From the NCBI GenBank assembly GCA_963759875.1, contig CAVXBB010000015.1:868001-932000 (forward strand): a stretch of 64,000 nt of DNA, written 5' to 3'. Numbering within the stretch: the first letter of the stretch is position 1; the number at the start of each line of letters is the position of its first letter. This stretch comes from JAFAGX01 sp963759875. GTDB taxonomy: Bacteria; Acidobacteriota; Terriglobia; Terriglobales; Acidobacteriaceae. A program made the translations under genes and the position numbers. The notes beneath the pieces were generated by a model. The model saw only the letters and a list, made by a program, of their open reading frames with translations. It was not told the origin of the DNA and made no database searches. Of this stretch, positions 7,080 through 13,508 are shown piece after piece.

Positions 7080-7471
7080 TTCTCGATGCCGACGTCATCA
7101 TTCGCGGGGAAAGGGGTGTTTTCGACCTCGCGGCTTGGGCGGCATCGCGGCCGAACGATTTGTTTGAAGTTGCGGCCATCACAGTAGCCGAGCTCTGGCA
7201 CGGGGTGGAGCGTGCGGTCGAACCGCAAAAATCCAAACGTCGAAAATACCTCGAGACCATTGTGGCGGCGCTGCCGGTTATTCCCTACACGGAGCAAACG
7301 GCGTATGAACACGCGCGCATCTGGGCGGACTTGCAGGCGGTCGGCAAAATGATCGGTTCTTATGACCTGATCGTGGCGGCAACCGCCCTCGAACGTGGAA
7401 GCCAGGTGGCCACATTCAACAAAAGGCACTTCTCTCTGGTAAGAGGATTGCAAGTGATCGAACCAAGATAA
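7070..7471 (+). CDS. VapC toxin (PIN ribonuclease)
   Basis: 133-aa PIN protein with IILDADVIIRGE (first Asp), ITVAELWHGVERA (Glu), MIGSYDLIVAATALE (Asp) and VATFNKRHF. Length and motifs are those of intact VapC. It overlaps its antitoxin by 10 bp. Confidence 0.9.
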   Translation: MAIILDADVIIRGERGVFDLAAWAASRPNDLFEVAAITVAELWHGVERAVEPQKSKRRKYLETIVAALPVIPYTEQTAYEHARIWADLQAVGKMIGSYDLIVAATALERGSQVATFNKRHFSLVRGLQVIEPR

Positions 7472-7839
7472 CTTAGCTTTGGCGCCTTGCGTTCCTCCGC
7501 ATCATGACCAATCCAAGACTGGCAGGCGAGTGGTTCACCCTGCAAAGAGCGGCCCAGTTCCTCGTGGCCCTGCGATTAACCCAGTACCCCGAGCATACGA
7601 AAGCCCGCGAGTGGTTGATGTATGCTGTCTGCTAGGTTTCTGCGTGGTTTTTACCGATCGTCCCCCCTTCATTGCGTCAAACGCACACTCACGGGAGGCC
7701 GGAACCCGTTGAACCACCAGAGCGCCTCACCCTCACCGGAAGCCAAGCCGAGAATCCGATCTTGTGTTGCGGTCTGTATCAGTTCCTCCTCGTGCGATGA
7801 GAAATGCCGATGACAGCCGGTATTATACGACCGGCAGTG
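7472..7839. other. Gene-poor stretch with a possible cupin scrap
   Basis: No intact gene. The reverse strand at about 7709-7775 reads DRILGLASGEGEALWWFNG, like the start of some cupin-domain proteins (G-E-G-E-A-L-W-W), and then breaks off. This is a weak match. Confidence 0.3.
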
Positions 7840-8040
7840 CTACCCTGCCGCCTCCAGTGGAGGCAAGTCGGATTTGCTACGCCAGCTCCGCGGACCGCAT
7901 TTGAGCACATGTCCGTGATGCAAGAGGCGATCGAGCATGGCGCTGACCGCGGCCGCGTCCTTACCACACAATTCAGGGTAAACGAGAACGTTCGCATCAA
8001 CGAGGGAAGCCTGGTCTTGGGGCCGGCGACCGTCTATTGA
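7840..8040 (-). pseudogene. Decayed PIN toxin remnant
   Basis: The reverse frame contains ASLVDANVLVYPELCG, the N-terminal PIN motif with its catalytic Asp, and AAAVSAMLDRLLHHG, then loses similarity (KSDLPPLEAAG) and stops. Central and C-terminal acidic motifs are missing and no antitoxin is adjacent. It is a remnant of a VapC-like gene. Confidence 0.6.
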
Positions 8041-8053
8041 TTTTGTTGGGGGA

Positions 8054-8398
8054 TCATTCAAACGGTGCATCGGGATCGATAGACCGATTTACCATAGTGA
8101 CTAACTTTCTCAATTGTGCGCTCGAGAGGCGGCGGGGCCAACGTTCAAGCAGTTGTTTCTTTGGGAGCACTTGAATGTAATGCGCCTTCAAAAATGATGG
8201 TTCGGGTAGCCCCGTTTCTCCTGGTTCCATTCGGATCACGGTTGGGCCCTCTGCACCAAAACTGCCGAAGGGCACTACTAGGACAGAGTCAACTTTGTCA
8301 GAACGGTTCCTGCTGTCAAGCGAGATGATTACAACCGTGTGCTTCTTCCCACCGGTATCGGCCTTCCAGATTTCGCCACGTTGGGCGTTAAGGTTCAC
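8054..8398 (-). CDS. MazF/PemK-type toxin
   Basis: 114-aa protein of the MazF/PemK endoribonuclease family: RGEIWKADTGGKKHTVVIIS at the N-terminus, VVPFGSFGAEGPTVIRMEPG in the middle, then LKAHYIQVLPKKQLLER. MazF toxins cleave mRNA at short sequence motifs. It lies downstream of, and overlaps by 11 bp, an RHH-type antitoxin. It appears intact. Confidence 0.85.
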   Translation of the reverse strand: MNLNAQRGEIWKADTGGKKHTVVIISLDSRNRSDKVDSVLVVPFGSFGAEGPTVIRMEPGETGLPEPSFLKAHYIQVLPKKQLLERWPRRLSSAQLRKLVTMVNRSIDPDAPFE

Positions 8399-8669
8399 GG
8401 TCGAAATCCATACCCTTGACGGCCGCAGCCAGATTGGAGGCCATCTCGTTCTCCTCGGCTACCGCTTGGGGAGAAAGACTCTTAAAGTACGCGGCTGTGG
8501 CTTGTTCCAAACGACGCCGGTTCTCGATCCGCCGCACTCTTGTGACCACTCGATCCACGGCTTCGGCCACACTGCTTGCCTGGCCGGAACTTACCATTGC
8601 CGTCAAGTATTGATAATTCTCCGGCGCAACCGTGGTCGATAGCTTTGCACGGACTGACTTTGCGGTCAT
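8388..8669 (-). CDS. Antitoxin of the MazF-type toxin
   Basis: 93-aa protein: AKLSTTVAPENYQYLTAMVS, then SVAEAVDRVVTRVRRIENRR. This is the strand-helix-helix of RHH antitoxins found with MazF/PemK toxins. The helical C-terminus (ENEMASNLAAAVKGMDFDRE) is the toxin-binding region. Function is inferred mainly from fold and position. Confidence 0.75.
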   Translation of the reverse strand: MTAKSVRAKLSTTVAPENYQYLTAMVSSGQASSVAEAVDRVVTRVRRIENRRRLEQATAAYFKSLSPQAVAEENEMASNLAAAVKGMDFDREP

Positions 8670-9091
8670 ACTTCTTTAACTCCTGTCGACCCGAACTCCT
8701 AACGTCACCCATTTTAGCACCTATTCTATGCTTCAGTAAGGGGTATAAGTAGGAGGATATAGGATCTCCTTTGTTAGGAGATGAGGTGTCTGCAGACGCT
8801 TCTGTCGATTAAAAGCCCGTTCGTGCCTTACCACAGAATTTCAAAATTGTATCTGCTTGATCATTTAAGGAGTGGATCGTTCGTAGGGCCTTTGCTCAAC
8901 CAGGAACTCGACCTTTCAGTAAAGCAGACCGCGTCCAGCCGATCGAGGGTACGACTGAGACGTCGGCAAGCTGAGAAACTTGACCGATCTGATAATTATT
9001 TCTTTTCCTCACCTGTCAGTAGCCAGTCAACTGACTCGGCGAAGGCGGGGCTGATCCAGCCGCGTTCCTCTGATCTTCGAATCGCGGACAT
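8670..9091. other. Intergenic region with a short hairpin
   Basis: TCTCCT-TTGTT-AGGAGA at 8765-8781 is a 6-bp-stem hairpin without a T-run, so it is more likely an operator than a terminator. AGGAG also occurs just before it. No supported gene lies here. Confidence 0.35.
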
Positions 9092-9313
9092 CTAATCGCC
9101 CCGCAGTATCCAATCGATGGTTTTGTGAAAACGCTCAGACAGCAGAAATAGCACTTCAATGGTAGGCGCACCCTTACCCCGCTCGATCTTCGACAGGTGG
9201 CCCTGGCTGATCTCGAGATAAGCGGCCATATCCTCCTGAAAAATGTGACCGCGAAGCTTGCGTATCCGAGATCCAATCGCCACTAAGTCCGGCTTTGTCT
9301 TACTAGACGACAA
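9092..9313 (-). CDS. XRE-family repressor of the recombination cassette
   Basis: 73-aa protein, essentially one Cro/C1-type HTH: GSRIRKLRGHIFQEDMAAYL, LEISQGHLSKIERGKGAPT, and a short dimer tail ending IDWILRGD. It is divergent from the annealase-like gene, with a 28-bp palindrome between them, so it probably represses both promoters. A cousin at 31354-31611 (about 45% identical by eye) occupies the same place in the second cassette. Confidence 0.85.
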   Translation of the reverse strand: MSSSKTKPDLVAIGSRIRKLRGHIFQEDMAAYLEISQGHLSKIERGKGAPTIEVLFLLSERFHKTIDWILRGD

Positions 9314-9348
9314 GCAAGGTCCAATTTGACTTCAGCGTCGTATTCCTA

Positions 9349-9376
9349 TTAACATATGCCATATGGCATATGTTAA
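9349..9376. promoter_or_regulatory. 28-bp perfect palindrome between repressor and annealase genes
   Basis: The left arm TTAACATATGCCAT (9349-9362) is followed by its exact reverse complement (9363-9376). The right arm contains the ATG at 9363 used as the annealase start, so a bound repressor would block transcription or initiation directly. It is the probable XRE operator. The second cassette has a different palindrome at the equivalent place (31344-31362). Confidence 0.75.
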
Positions 9377-10151
9377 ATTGCATAAACGACCTGAACGAGT
9401 CACGGCCGAACATACTTCCAAACGGACATCGAAAGCTAATGTCGCACGTGAGTTCAAAGTAGCAAAGTCACTATGCGGACACTTGTCACAGCAGGCGCTA
9501 CAAAACCTCGAAAAACTGATCCTGTGCGACGAGATCTCTTTTATACAAGGCGACGTTCTATACCTGGACAACAAATGGTATGTCACCCATTCGGGACTGC
9601 TGCGCTTAGCTGAGCGCAGGCATTGTGCCGGTATACATGTCAGACCTGTCATGAAGTCCTGCGATCCAGCCAACTCACGTTGGGTTTTTAGGGCTGCCGT
9701 TTACAAATCGCGGTCGTGCAAGGGTTTTGTCGGCTATGGCGATGCAGATCCTTCCAATGTTTCTGCCCTGGTCCACGGGGCTGAAATGCGCGTGGCGGAA
9801 ACCCGCGCGGTCAATCGTGCTTTGCGCAAAGCATACGGAATCGGCATTTGCTCGGTCGAGGAAGTTGGATCTTTTCCTAGGAAGGCTCCACAACCTGCTA
9901 ACGGCAACGGAAACTTTGGCGGGCGTACGGTTCGCGATCGCCTGTGCCAACTGATTCGCCAGCATCAACTGGATGCGGCAGCCGTTAAGTCCTACGCTAC
10001 GGAGTTCTGTGGCGTGAAGGCCCTGCGGGATGCCACTCGCGAACAGGTCGAGAAATTCGTCGCACACCTGGCTGAACAGGCGGATAAAGATCGGACTGCT
10101 TTGCTCTGCCAGCTCAACAGCTATGGGAATTCGAAAGCGGGTGCTGCATGA
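9363..10151 (+). CDS. Putative single-strand annealing protein (ERF/Rad52-like)
   Basis: 262-aa protein. A variable N-terminus (about 1-73, ending LDNKWY) precedes a conserved core: YVTHSGLLRLAERR, RWVFRAAVYKSRSCKGFVGYG, and the stretch GAEMRVAETRAVNRALRKAYG (about 135-160). Phage annealases and Rad52/ERF-like proteins often contain such an A-E-T-R-A-x-x-R-A-L block. The C-terminus (RDRLCQLIRQHQL to EQVEKFVAHLAEQ) is helical. It is first in a five-gene run with an SSB-like protein and an exonuclease, as in phage Red/RecET modules. The annealase name is inference; DNA binding of some kind is likely. Confidence 0.5.
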   Translation: MAYVKLHKRPERVTAEHTSKRTSKANVAREFKVAKSLCGHLSQQALQNLEKLILCDEISFIQGDVLYLDNKWYVTHSGLLRLAERRHCAGIHVRPVMKSCDPANSRWVFRAAVYKSRSCKGFVGYGDADPSNVSALVHGAEMRVAETRAVNRALRKAYGIGICSVEEVGSFPRKAPQPANGNGNFGGRTVRDRLCQLIRQHQLDAAAVKSYATEFCGVKALRDATREQVEKFVAHLAEQADKDRTALLCQLNSYGNSKAGAA

Positions 10152-10591
10152 AGCGCCGCATCGAAGGGCTGCACGAGGCCGATCCTGCAGGAAGCGTCCT
10201 TCTGCCAGACAGCCTGTATCTGGTCCGAGTGGCTCGTGCCCAGTATCGCTGGCATATCGAGAAGCCCTACTACATTCTGCGACTGCTGGTGCTCGAGCCT
10301 CAACACTTCGCCGGTCGATCCATTACAGGTCGGATTTATGCCACACACCGAGCTCTATGGAAACTGAATTGGTTCCTGCGCGATTTCGGCTATGACACAG
10401 ACCTGCTCGGGCAAGATGAGATCGACGAAAAGAGTTTGGTTGGGCTTCAAGGTGTGGTCAAGATCGGCCACGTCGTCGTAAACGGCACTACGTTCGTCAA
10501 TCTCGAAGGCTTTGCCCCAGCCAGTCAGTGGCAGGAATTGTCGCCTGCAGTCGTATCGCCCGCAACTACTCCTGGATCTGAGGTGGCTTAA
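10148..10591 (+). CDS. DUF669-like putative ssDNA-binding protein
   Basis: 147-aa protein overlapping the previous gene by 4 bp. It has a beta-rich layout (DSLYLVRVARAQYRWHIEKP, ILRLLVLEPQHFAGRSITGR, ALWKLNWFLRDFGYDTD, LVGLQGVVKIGHVVVNG). It resembles phage DUF669 proteins, which accompany annealases and exonucleases and are thought to act like SSB. The second copy at 34711-35154 is intact too, and a decayed scrap lies at 12407-12474. Confidence 0.5.
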   Translation: MKRRIEGLHEADPAGSVLLPDSLYLVRVARAQYRWHIEKPYYILRLLVLEPQHFAGRSITGRIYATHRALWKLNWFLRDFGYDTDLLGQDEIDEKSLVGLQGVVKIGHVVVNGTTFVNLEGFAPASQWQELSPAVVSPATTPGSEVA

Positions 10592-10593
10592 TC

Positions 10594-11397
10594 ATGATCT
10601 ACAGCTACACCCAGATCAGCCAATACCTGACCTGCCCTCGGCGGTATCGCCACCGCTATCTCGATGGCTGGCAGGAGAAGGACACCCGTGCAGCCATGCT
10701 CTTTGGCCGTGCCTTCGAACGAGCACTGGGCGCTTACTTCTTGCGCCAGGATGCAGCGGAGACACTTTTCCGAGAATGGCAAAGTTATCAAAACCATGAT
10801 CTGCACTACTCCAATGGCGACACCTGGGACCGCATGCTTGAGCAAGGTATCCAACTGCTCGACCGCTTCTGCCAGGACGATCGCGTCCGCATCCGCCAGC
10901 CCCGCCGAAGTCTGCAGATCAAGTTCACTCGACCGATCTCAGCAACGAGTGAATTCGTGGCCTATGTGGATGCCATTGGAAAGCTGGACGGAACTGGGTG
11001 TCTATTGGAATGGAAAACCACATCCAGCCGCTACCCGGAAGAACCGCAAGGATTGCTTGCTCTCGATCCCCAGCTGGTTTGCTATTCCTGGATGACCGGC
11101 ATCTCTGAAGTCGCTCAGGTCGTGTTCGTTCGCAAACGGCTGGTGGAGATCCAATACCTTCGTACGACAATCACTGACGAGCAGCGGCGCGAGTTCGGCC
11201 AACTGGTGGAAGACACGATCCGGAGAATCGAATCCGCCGAGTTTTTGCCGCATTCGGGGATTCGCTTTCCCCAGAACCCCTGTAGCGGCTGTCCTTACAT
11301 TGGACTATGTCTCAATAGGAAAGATTTGGCCGAAGCCACTCTGGCGCGACGGCCAGGAGCAGAAAATCTTGGTTGGCTTGACGAGCTTAATTGGTAG
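10594..11397 (+). CDS. PD-(D/E)XK exonuclease with Fe-S cysteines (Cas4/AddB-like)
   Basis: 267-aa protein. The N-terminus SYTQISQYLTCPRRYRHRYL is the usual RecB-like nuclease start, with Cys14. The active site is Asp126 (YVDAIGK) and E139-W-K141, then a Q-x-x-x-Y motif (DPQLVCY). Three more cysteines at 230, 233 and 239 complete a 1+3 Cys 4Fe-4S pattern like Cas4 and AddB. It probably resects DNA ends for the annealase. The gene starts 2 bp after the DUF669-like gene and overlaps the next by about 29 bp. All catalytic residues are present. Confidence 0.85.
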   Translation: MIYSYTQISQYLTCPRRYRHRYLDGWQEKDTRAAMLFGRAFERALGAYFLRQDAAETLFREWQSYQNHDLHYSNGDTWDRMLEQGIQLLDRFCQDDRVRIRQPRRSLQIKFTRPISATSEFVAYVDAIGKLDGTGCLLEWKTTSSRYPEEPQGLLALDPQLVCYSWMTGISEVAQVVFVRKRLVEIQYLRTTITDEQRREFGQLVEDTIRRIESAEFLPHSGIRFPQNPCSGCPYIGLCLNRKDLAEATLARRPGAENLGWLDELNW

Positions 11398-12163
11398 AGA
11401 AACGCCGGTGTTGCCAAAGTTCAATCGTCGACGAGCATTGTTCGTGCTGGGCAAGATTGACGAGATCCTGGCCTGGGAAAAACAACGGGAGATGGAGCGC
11501 GACACGAAATTCGTCGAGCTTGGGCGTTATCTGTGCGAAGTACGGGCGGGACAGTACTGGCGAGTGGAGAACCTGGCATCGTTCGATGATTTTCTAGAGA
11601 GTAAATTCCCGGAATCGAGAAGGAAGGCTTATTACCTGATGTCAATCCACGAGCACCTGCCACCGCAGGCGAGAAGGGAATTGAAGAAGGTGGGATGGAG
11701 TAAAGGAATCGAGTTGGCAAAAATTGCTCGGCGGGACAGGCAGGGTTTCGATTGTGCAACCTGGTTGCACAAAGCCAGAGAGTTGTCGAAGGAGGAGTTT
11801 AAGCAGGAAGTCGAGCGCGAGCTGACCGGAAAAATAACAGAGCCGTGGGAAATTGTCTACTTCAAACTGTACAAAAGCCAGATCCAAATCATCGATCAGG
11901 CACTTGAGACAGCAGCGCTGATGCTCGGGACGGACAACTCGCGCGGATATTGCCTGGAGATGATTTGCGCCGATTTTCTCGCGGGTGCAAGTCTGGACAA
12001 CGGCAATCCTCAAGTGTTGCTGGAAACTCTGGTGCGGTTTTTTAAATTCCTCCCGCACGATGACCAGCAATCATTTGTAAATCAATTCAGCAAAATGAGA
12101 AGGTGTTGTGAACTTTCTTTGTCCAAGACGCTTGCGGCTACGGCTGTCTGCTCAAGCATATGA
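11369..12163 (+). CDS. Conserved helical protein of the recombination cassette
   Basis: About 264 aa from a TTG at 11369. That start is chosen because the second copy can only start at the equivalent TTG (35928), giving the same 29-bp overlap with the nuclease gene; an ATG at 11300 is possible but less likely. The protein is mostly alpha-helical and charged: FVLGKIDEILAWEKQRE, FVELGRYLCEVRAGQYW, SFDDFLESKFPESRRKAYYL, and the central GWSKGIELAKIARRDRQ. I do not recognise the family; a DNA-binding or adaptor role is only a guess. The last 56 bp overlap the HNH gene in another frame. Confidence 0.6.
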   Translation: MVGLTSLIGRETPVLPKFNRRRALFVLGKIDEILAWEKQREMERDTKFVELGRYLCEVRAGQYWRVENLASFDDFLESKFPESRRKAYYLMSIHEHLPPQARRELKKVGWSKGIELAKIARRDRQGFDCATWLHKARELSKEEFKQEVERELTGKITEPWEIVYFKLYKSQIQIIDQALETAALMLGTDNSRGYCLEMICADFLAGASLDNGNPQVLLETLVRFFKFLPHDDQQSFVNQFSKMRRCCELSLSKTLAATAVCSSI

Positions 12164-12332
12164 GCAGCTTCGCAATCAAGTTCTCCAAAGGGACGGTTGG
12201 ACGTGCCAAGCATGTGGACGGATGTCTGAACTTCAAGTCCATCATAAAATTTTCAGGAGCCAGGCGGGGGAGGACTTAGAAGAAAATCTTGTCACTCTTT
12301 GTGCTGCGTGCCATGCCGACCTGCATCGATAA
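12108..12332 (+). CDS. Small HNH endonuclease
   Basis: 74-aa HNH protein with zinc pairs C33-x-x-C36 and C65-x-x-C68, catalytic H45-H46 (LQVHHKIF), N60 and H69. It starts at a GTG after GAAGGTG, inside the 3' end of the helical gene (+1 frame). The 53-56 bp overlap is the same in both cassette copies, so coupling or a frameshifted fusion product is plausible. Similar small HNH proteins nick or cut DNA. It ends the conserved cassette. Confidence 0.8.
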   Translation: MNFLCPRRLRLRLSAQAYEQLRNQVLQRDGWTCQACGRMSELQVHHKIFRSQAGEDLEENLVTLCAACHADLHR

Positions 12333-12406
12333 GTCGCGTCCTCGTTCAAATGCCCAAGAAGATGATTTATATGCTTCCAGTGAGTCCAACTGTGGCCGGT
12401 CTATGG

Positions 12407-12474
12407 AACCCTGCAGGACGCGTGCGCGCTCGCAATCCGTCTCTGGTCTAATCAGGTCGCCCGTGCCCAGTATC
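12407..12474 (+). pseudogene. Scrap of a third DUF669-like gene
   Basis: 68 bp align with 10185-10240 of the DUF669-like gene: CCTGCAGGA-GCGT, then TCTGGTC and CGTGCCCAGTATC, with indels between. It lies directly after the HNH gene and implies that a further cassette copy once existed here. The alignment was made by eye. Confidence 0.4.
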
Positions 12475-12493
12475 ACAGAAGGCTGTGTGCTGT

Positions 12494-12511
12494 AATGACT
12501 ATTATGACCAT
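12494..12511. promoter_or_regulatory. Orphan copy of the Phd-VapC operator
   Basis: AATGACTATTATGACCAT is identical to 19580-19597, half of the inverted-repeat operator upstream of the Phd-VapC pair at 19.6 kb, and is also followed by a GTCGGG. No antitoxin gene follows here. It marks the left side of the 12.7-19.1 kb segment, and the intact operator marks the right side. Confidence 0.5.
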
Positions 12512-12658
12512 GCGGTGTCGGGCGGTTTGCGTCTCGAGTTACGGATCTGGGCTCGAACAAGAAGCACTTGGAAGGATTTGGTCGGTGAAGCCCACCCTTC
12601 TCGAGACCGACGTGATCGTCGGTCTTGGACCGAGTCAAGACTTACCAGAATGGCTGAG

Positions 12659-13191
12659 TCAGTGATCGCACTGGCCAGCCTCCTTGGTTGTCGAGCTATC
12701 CCCAGTGAGTTTTGCCGCTCTTAGGCGTTCCGCGATCTTATCGGCGATCGGCTGCGCCAGTTGTCCCACCGATCCAGCATAAGCGTTACCCGCAAAAGCT
12801 TGGCGGATCGTGTCAGTGTGGTCGAAAACCCTTTTCCCGCTGATGTCCGTCAGCCAGTAGTGAATCTTCGCAGTCTCGCGGCCAGATCCCATACCGACAA
12901 GCAGTCGTTTTGCCCGATTGCCCGAATGCCATTCCAATACTTCTCCTCCAAGTGTGTAGAGTGCGCCGTTGGCATCGTTTGGAGGTTCAGGGACAACAAA
13001 AAAATACTGGCCGTCCTTTTTGATGAGTTCTCCTAGGGTCTCAAGCTTGAGTTGTTCACGTCGTAGGGCCACGAAACCCCGCTCGGAACGACAAATGTGT
13101 CAACAAGAAGAGTTGGCTTATTTTGCCCAACGCCTTCAACAGTTGAAGCTAGCGTCAGCATCACGGCGAGACCAAGAAGTCGAACAGTCAT
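12659..13191 (-). pseudogene. DUF4410-like gene, frameshifted copy
   Basis: Near-identical to 3108-3644 including the signal-peptide start (ATG at 13191). A missing G near 13055 (TTGTTC against TTGGTTC) shifts the frame, so only the C-terminal 138 residues (from QLKLETLGELIKKDGQ) stay open. The C-terminus also differs slightly (GDSSTTKEAGQ). The intact paralogue is at 3.1 kb. Confidence 0.8.
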
Positions 13192-13508
13192 GTTCGCTCC
13201 TTCCTTCGATGAGCCGATTCGATTCCCCCAACGAGCACAAATAGGCTACCCCTTTGGAACCTTACTCGAGATGTTTGCAGCACGTTGATCTGATAGATTC
13301 TAACCCCGTTTTTTGACGAGGAGAGGATTCGGTAACATCGGACTGCCGCTTGACGTTATCCTCGGAGAACGTTGCTTACAACTTTTCGTATCAATTGATC
13401 TTCAGTAGCAGCATAGCGTCGCCGGAGAAAGGCGCGGTGAAGCTCTGTGCTCCATTGGCCACAATGTTAATCATACCCGTGGCTGTGACGGCATTCGCGG
13501 CAGGATTA
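12700..13508. repeat. About 810-bp direct repeat of 3150-3961
   Basis: The DUF4410 gene body, its upstream region and the 3' end of the next gene are nearly identical at 3150-3961 and 12700-13508, in the same orientation. It contains the third GATTCTAACCCCGTTT site at 13296-13311. The high identity shows a fairly recent copy event. Confidence 0.85.

Noticed and set aside
8765..8781. Rho-independent terminator
   Set aside because: Hairpin stem is only 6 bp with no following T-run; more likely an operator or chance.
8781..9095. Forward ORF of 104 codons before the XRE gene
   Set aside because: No motif, no RBS, Ser/Arg-rich composition; treated as chance.
9363..12332. CRISPR adaptation module (Cas4-like nuclease)
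   Set aside because: No repeats, Cas1 or Cas2 nearby; the nuclease sits with annealase- and SSB-like genes instead.
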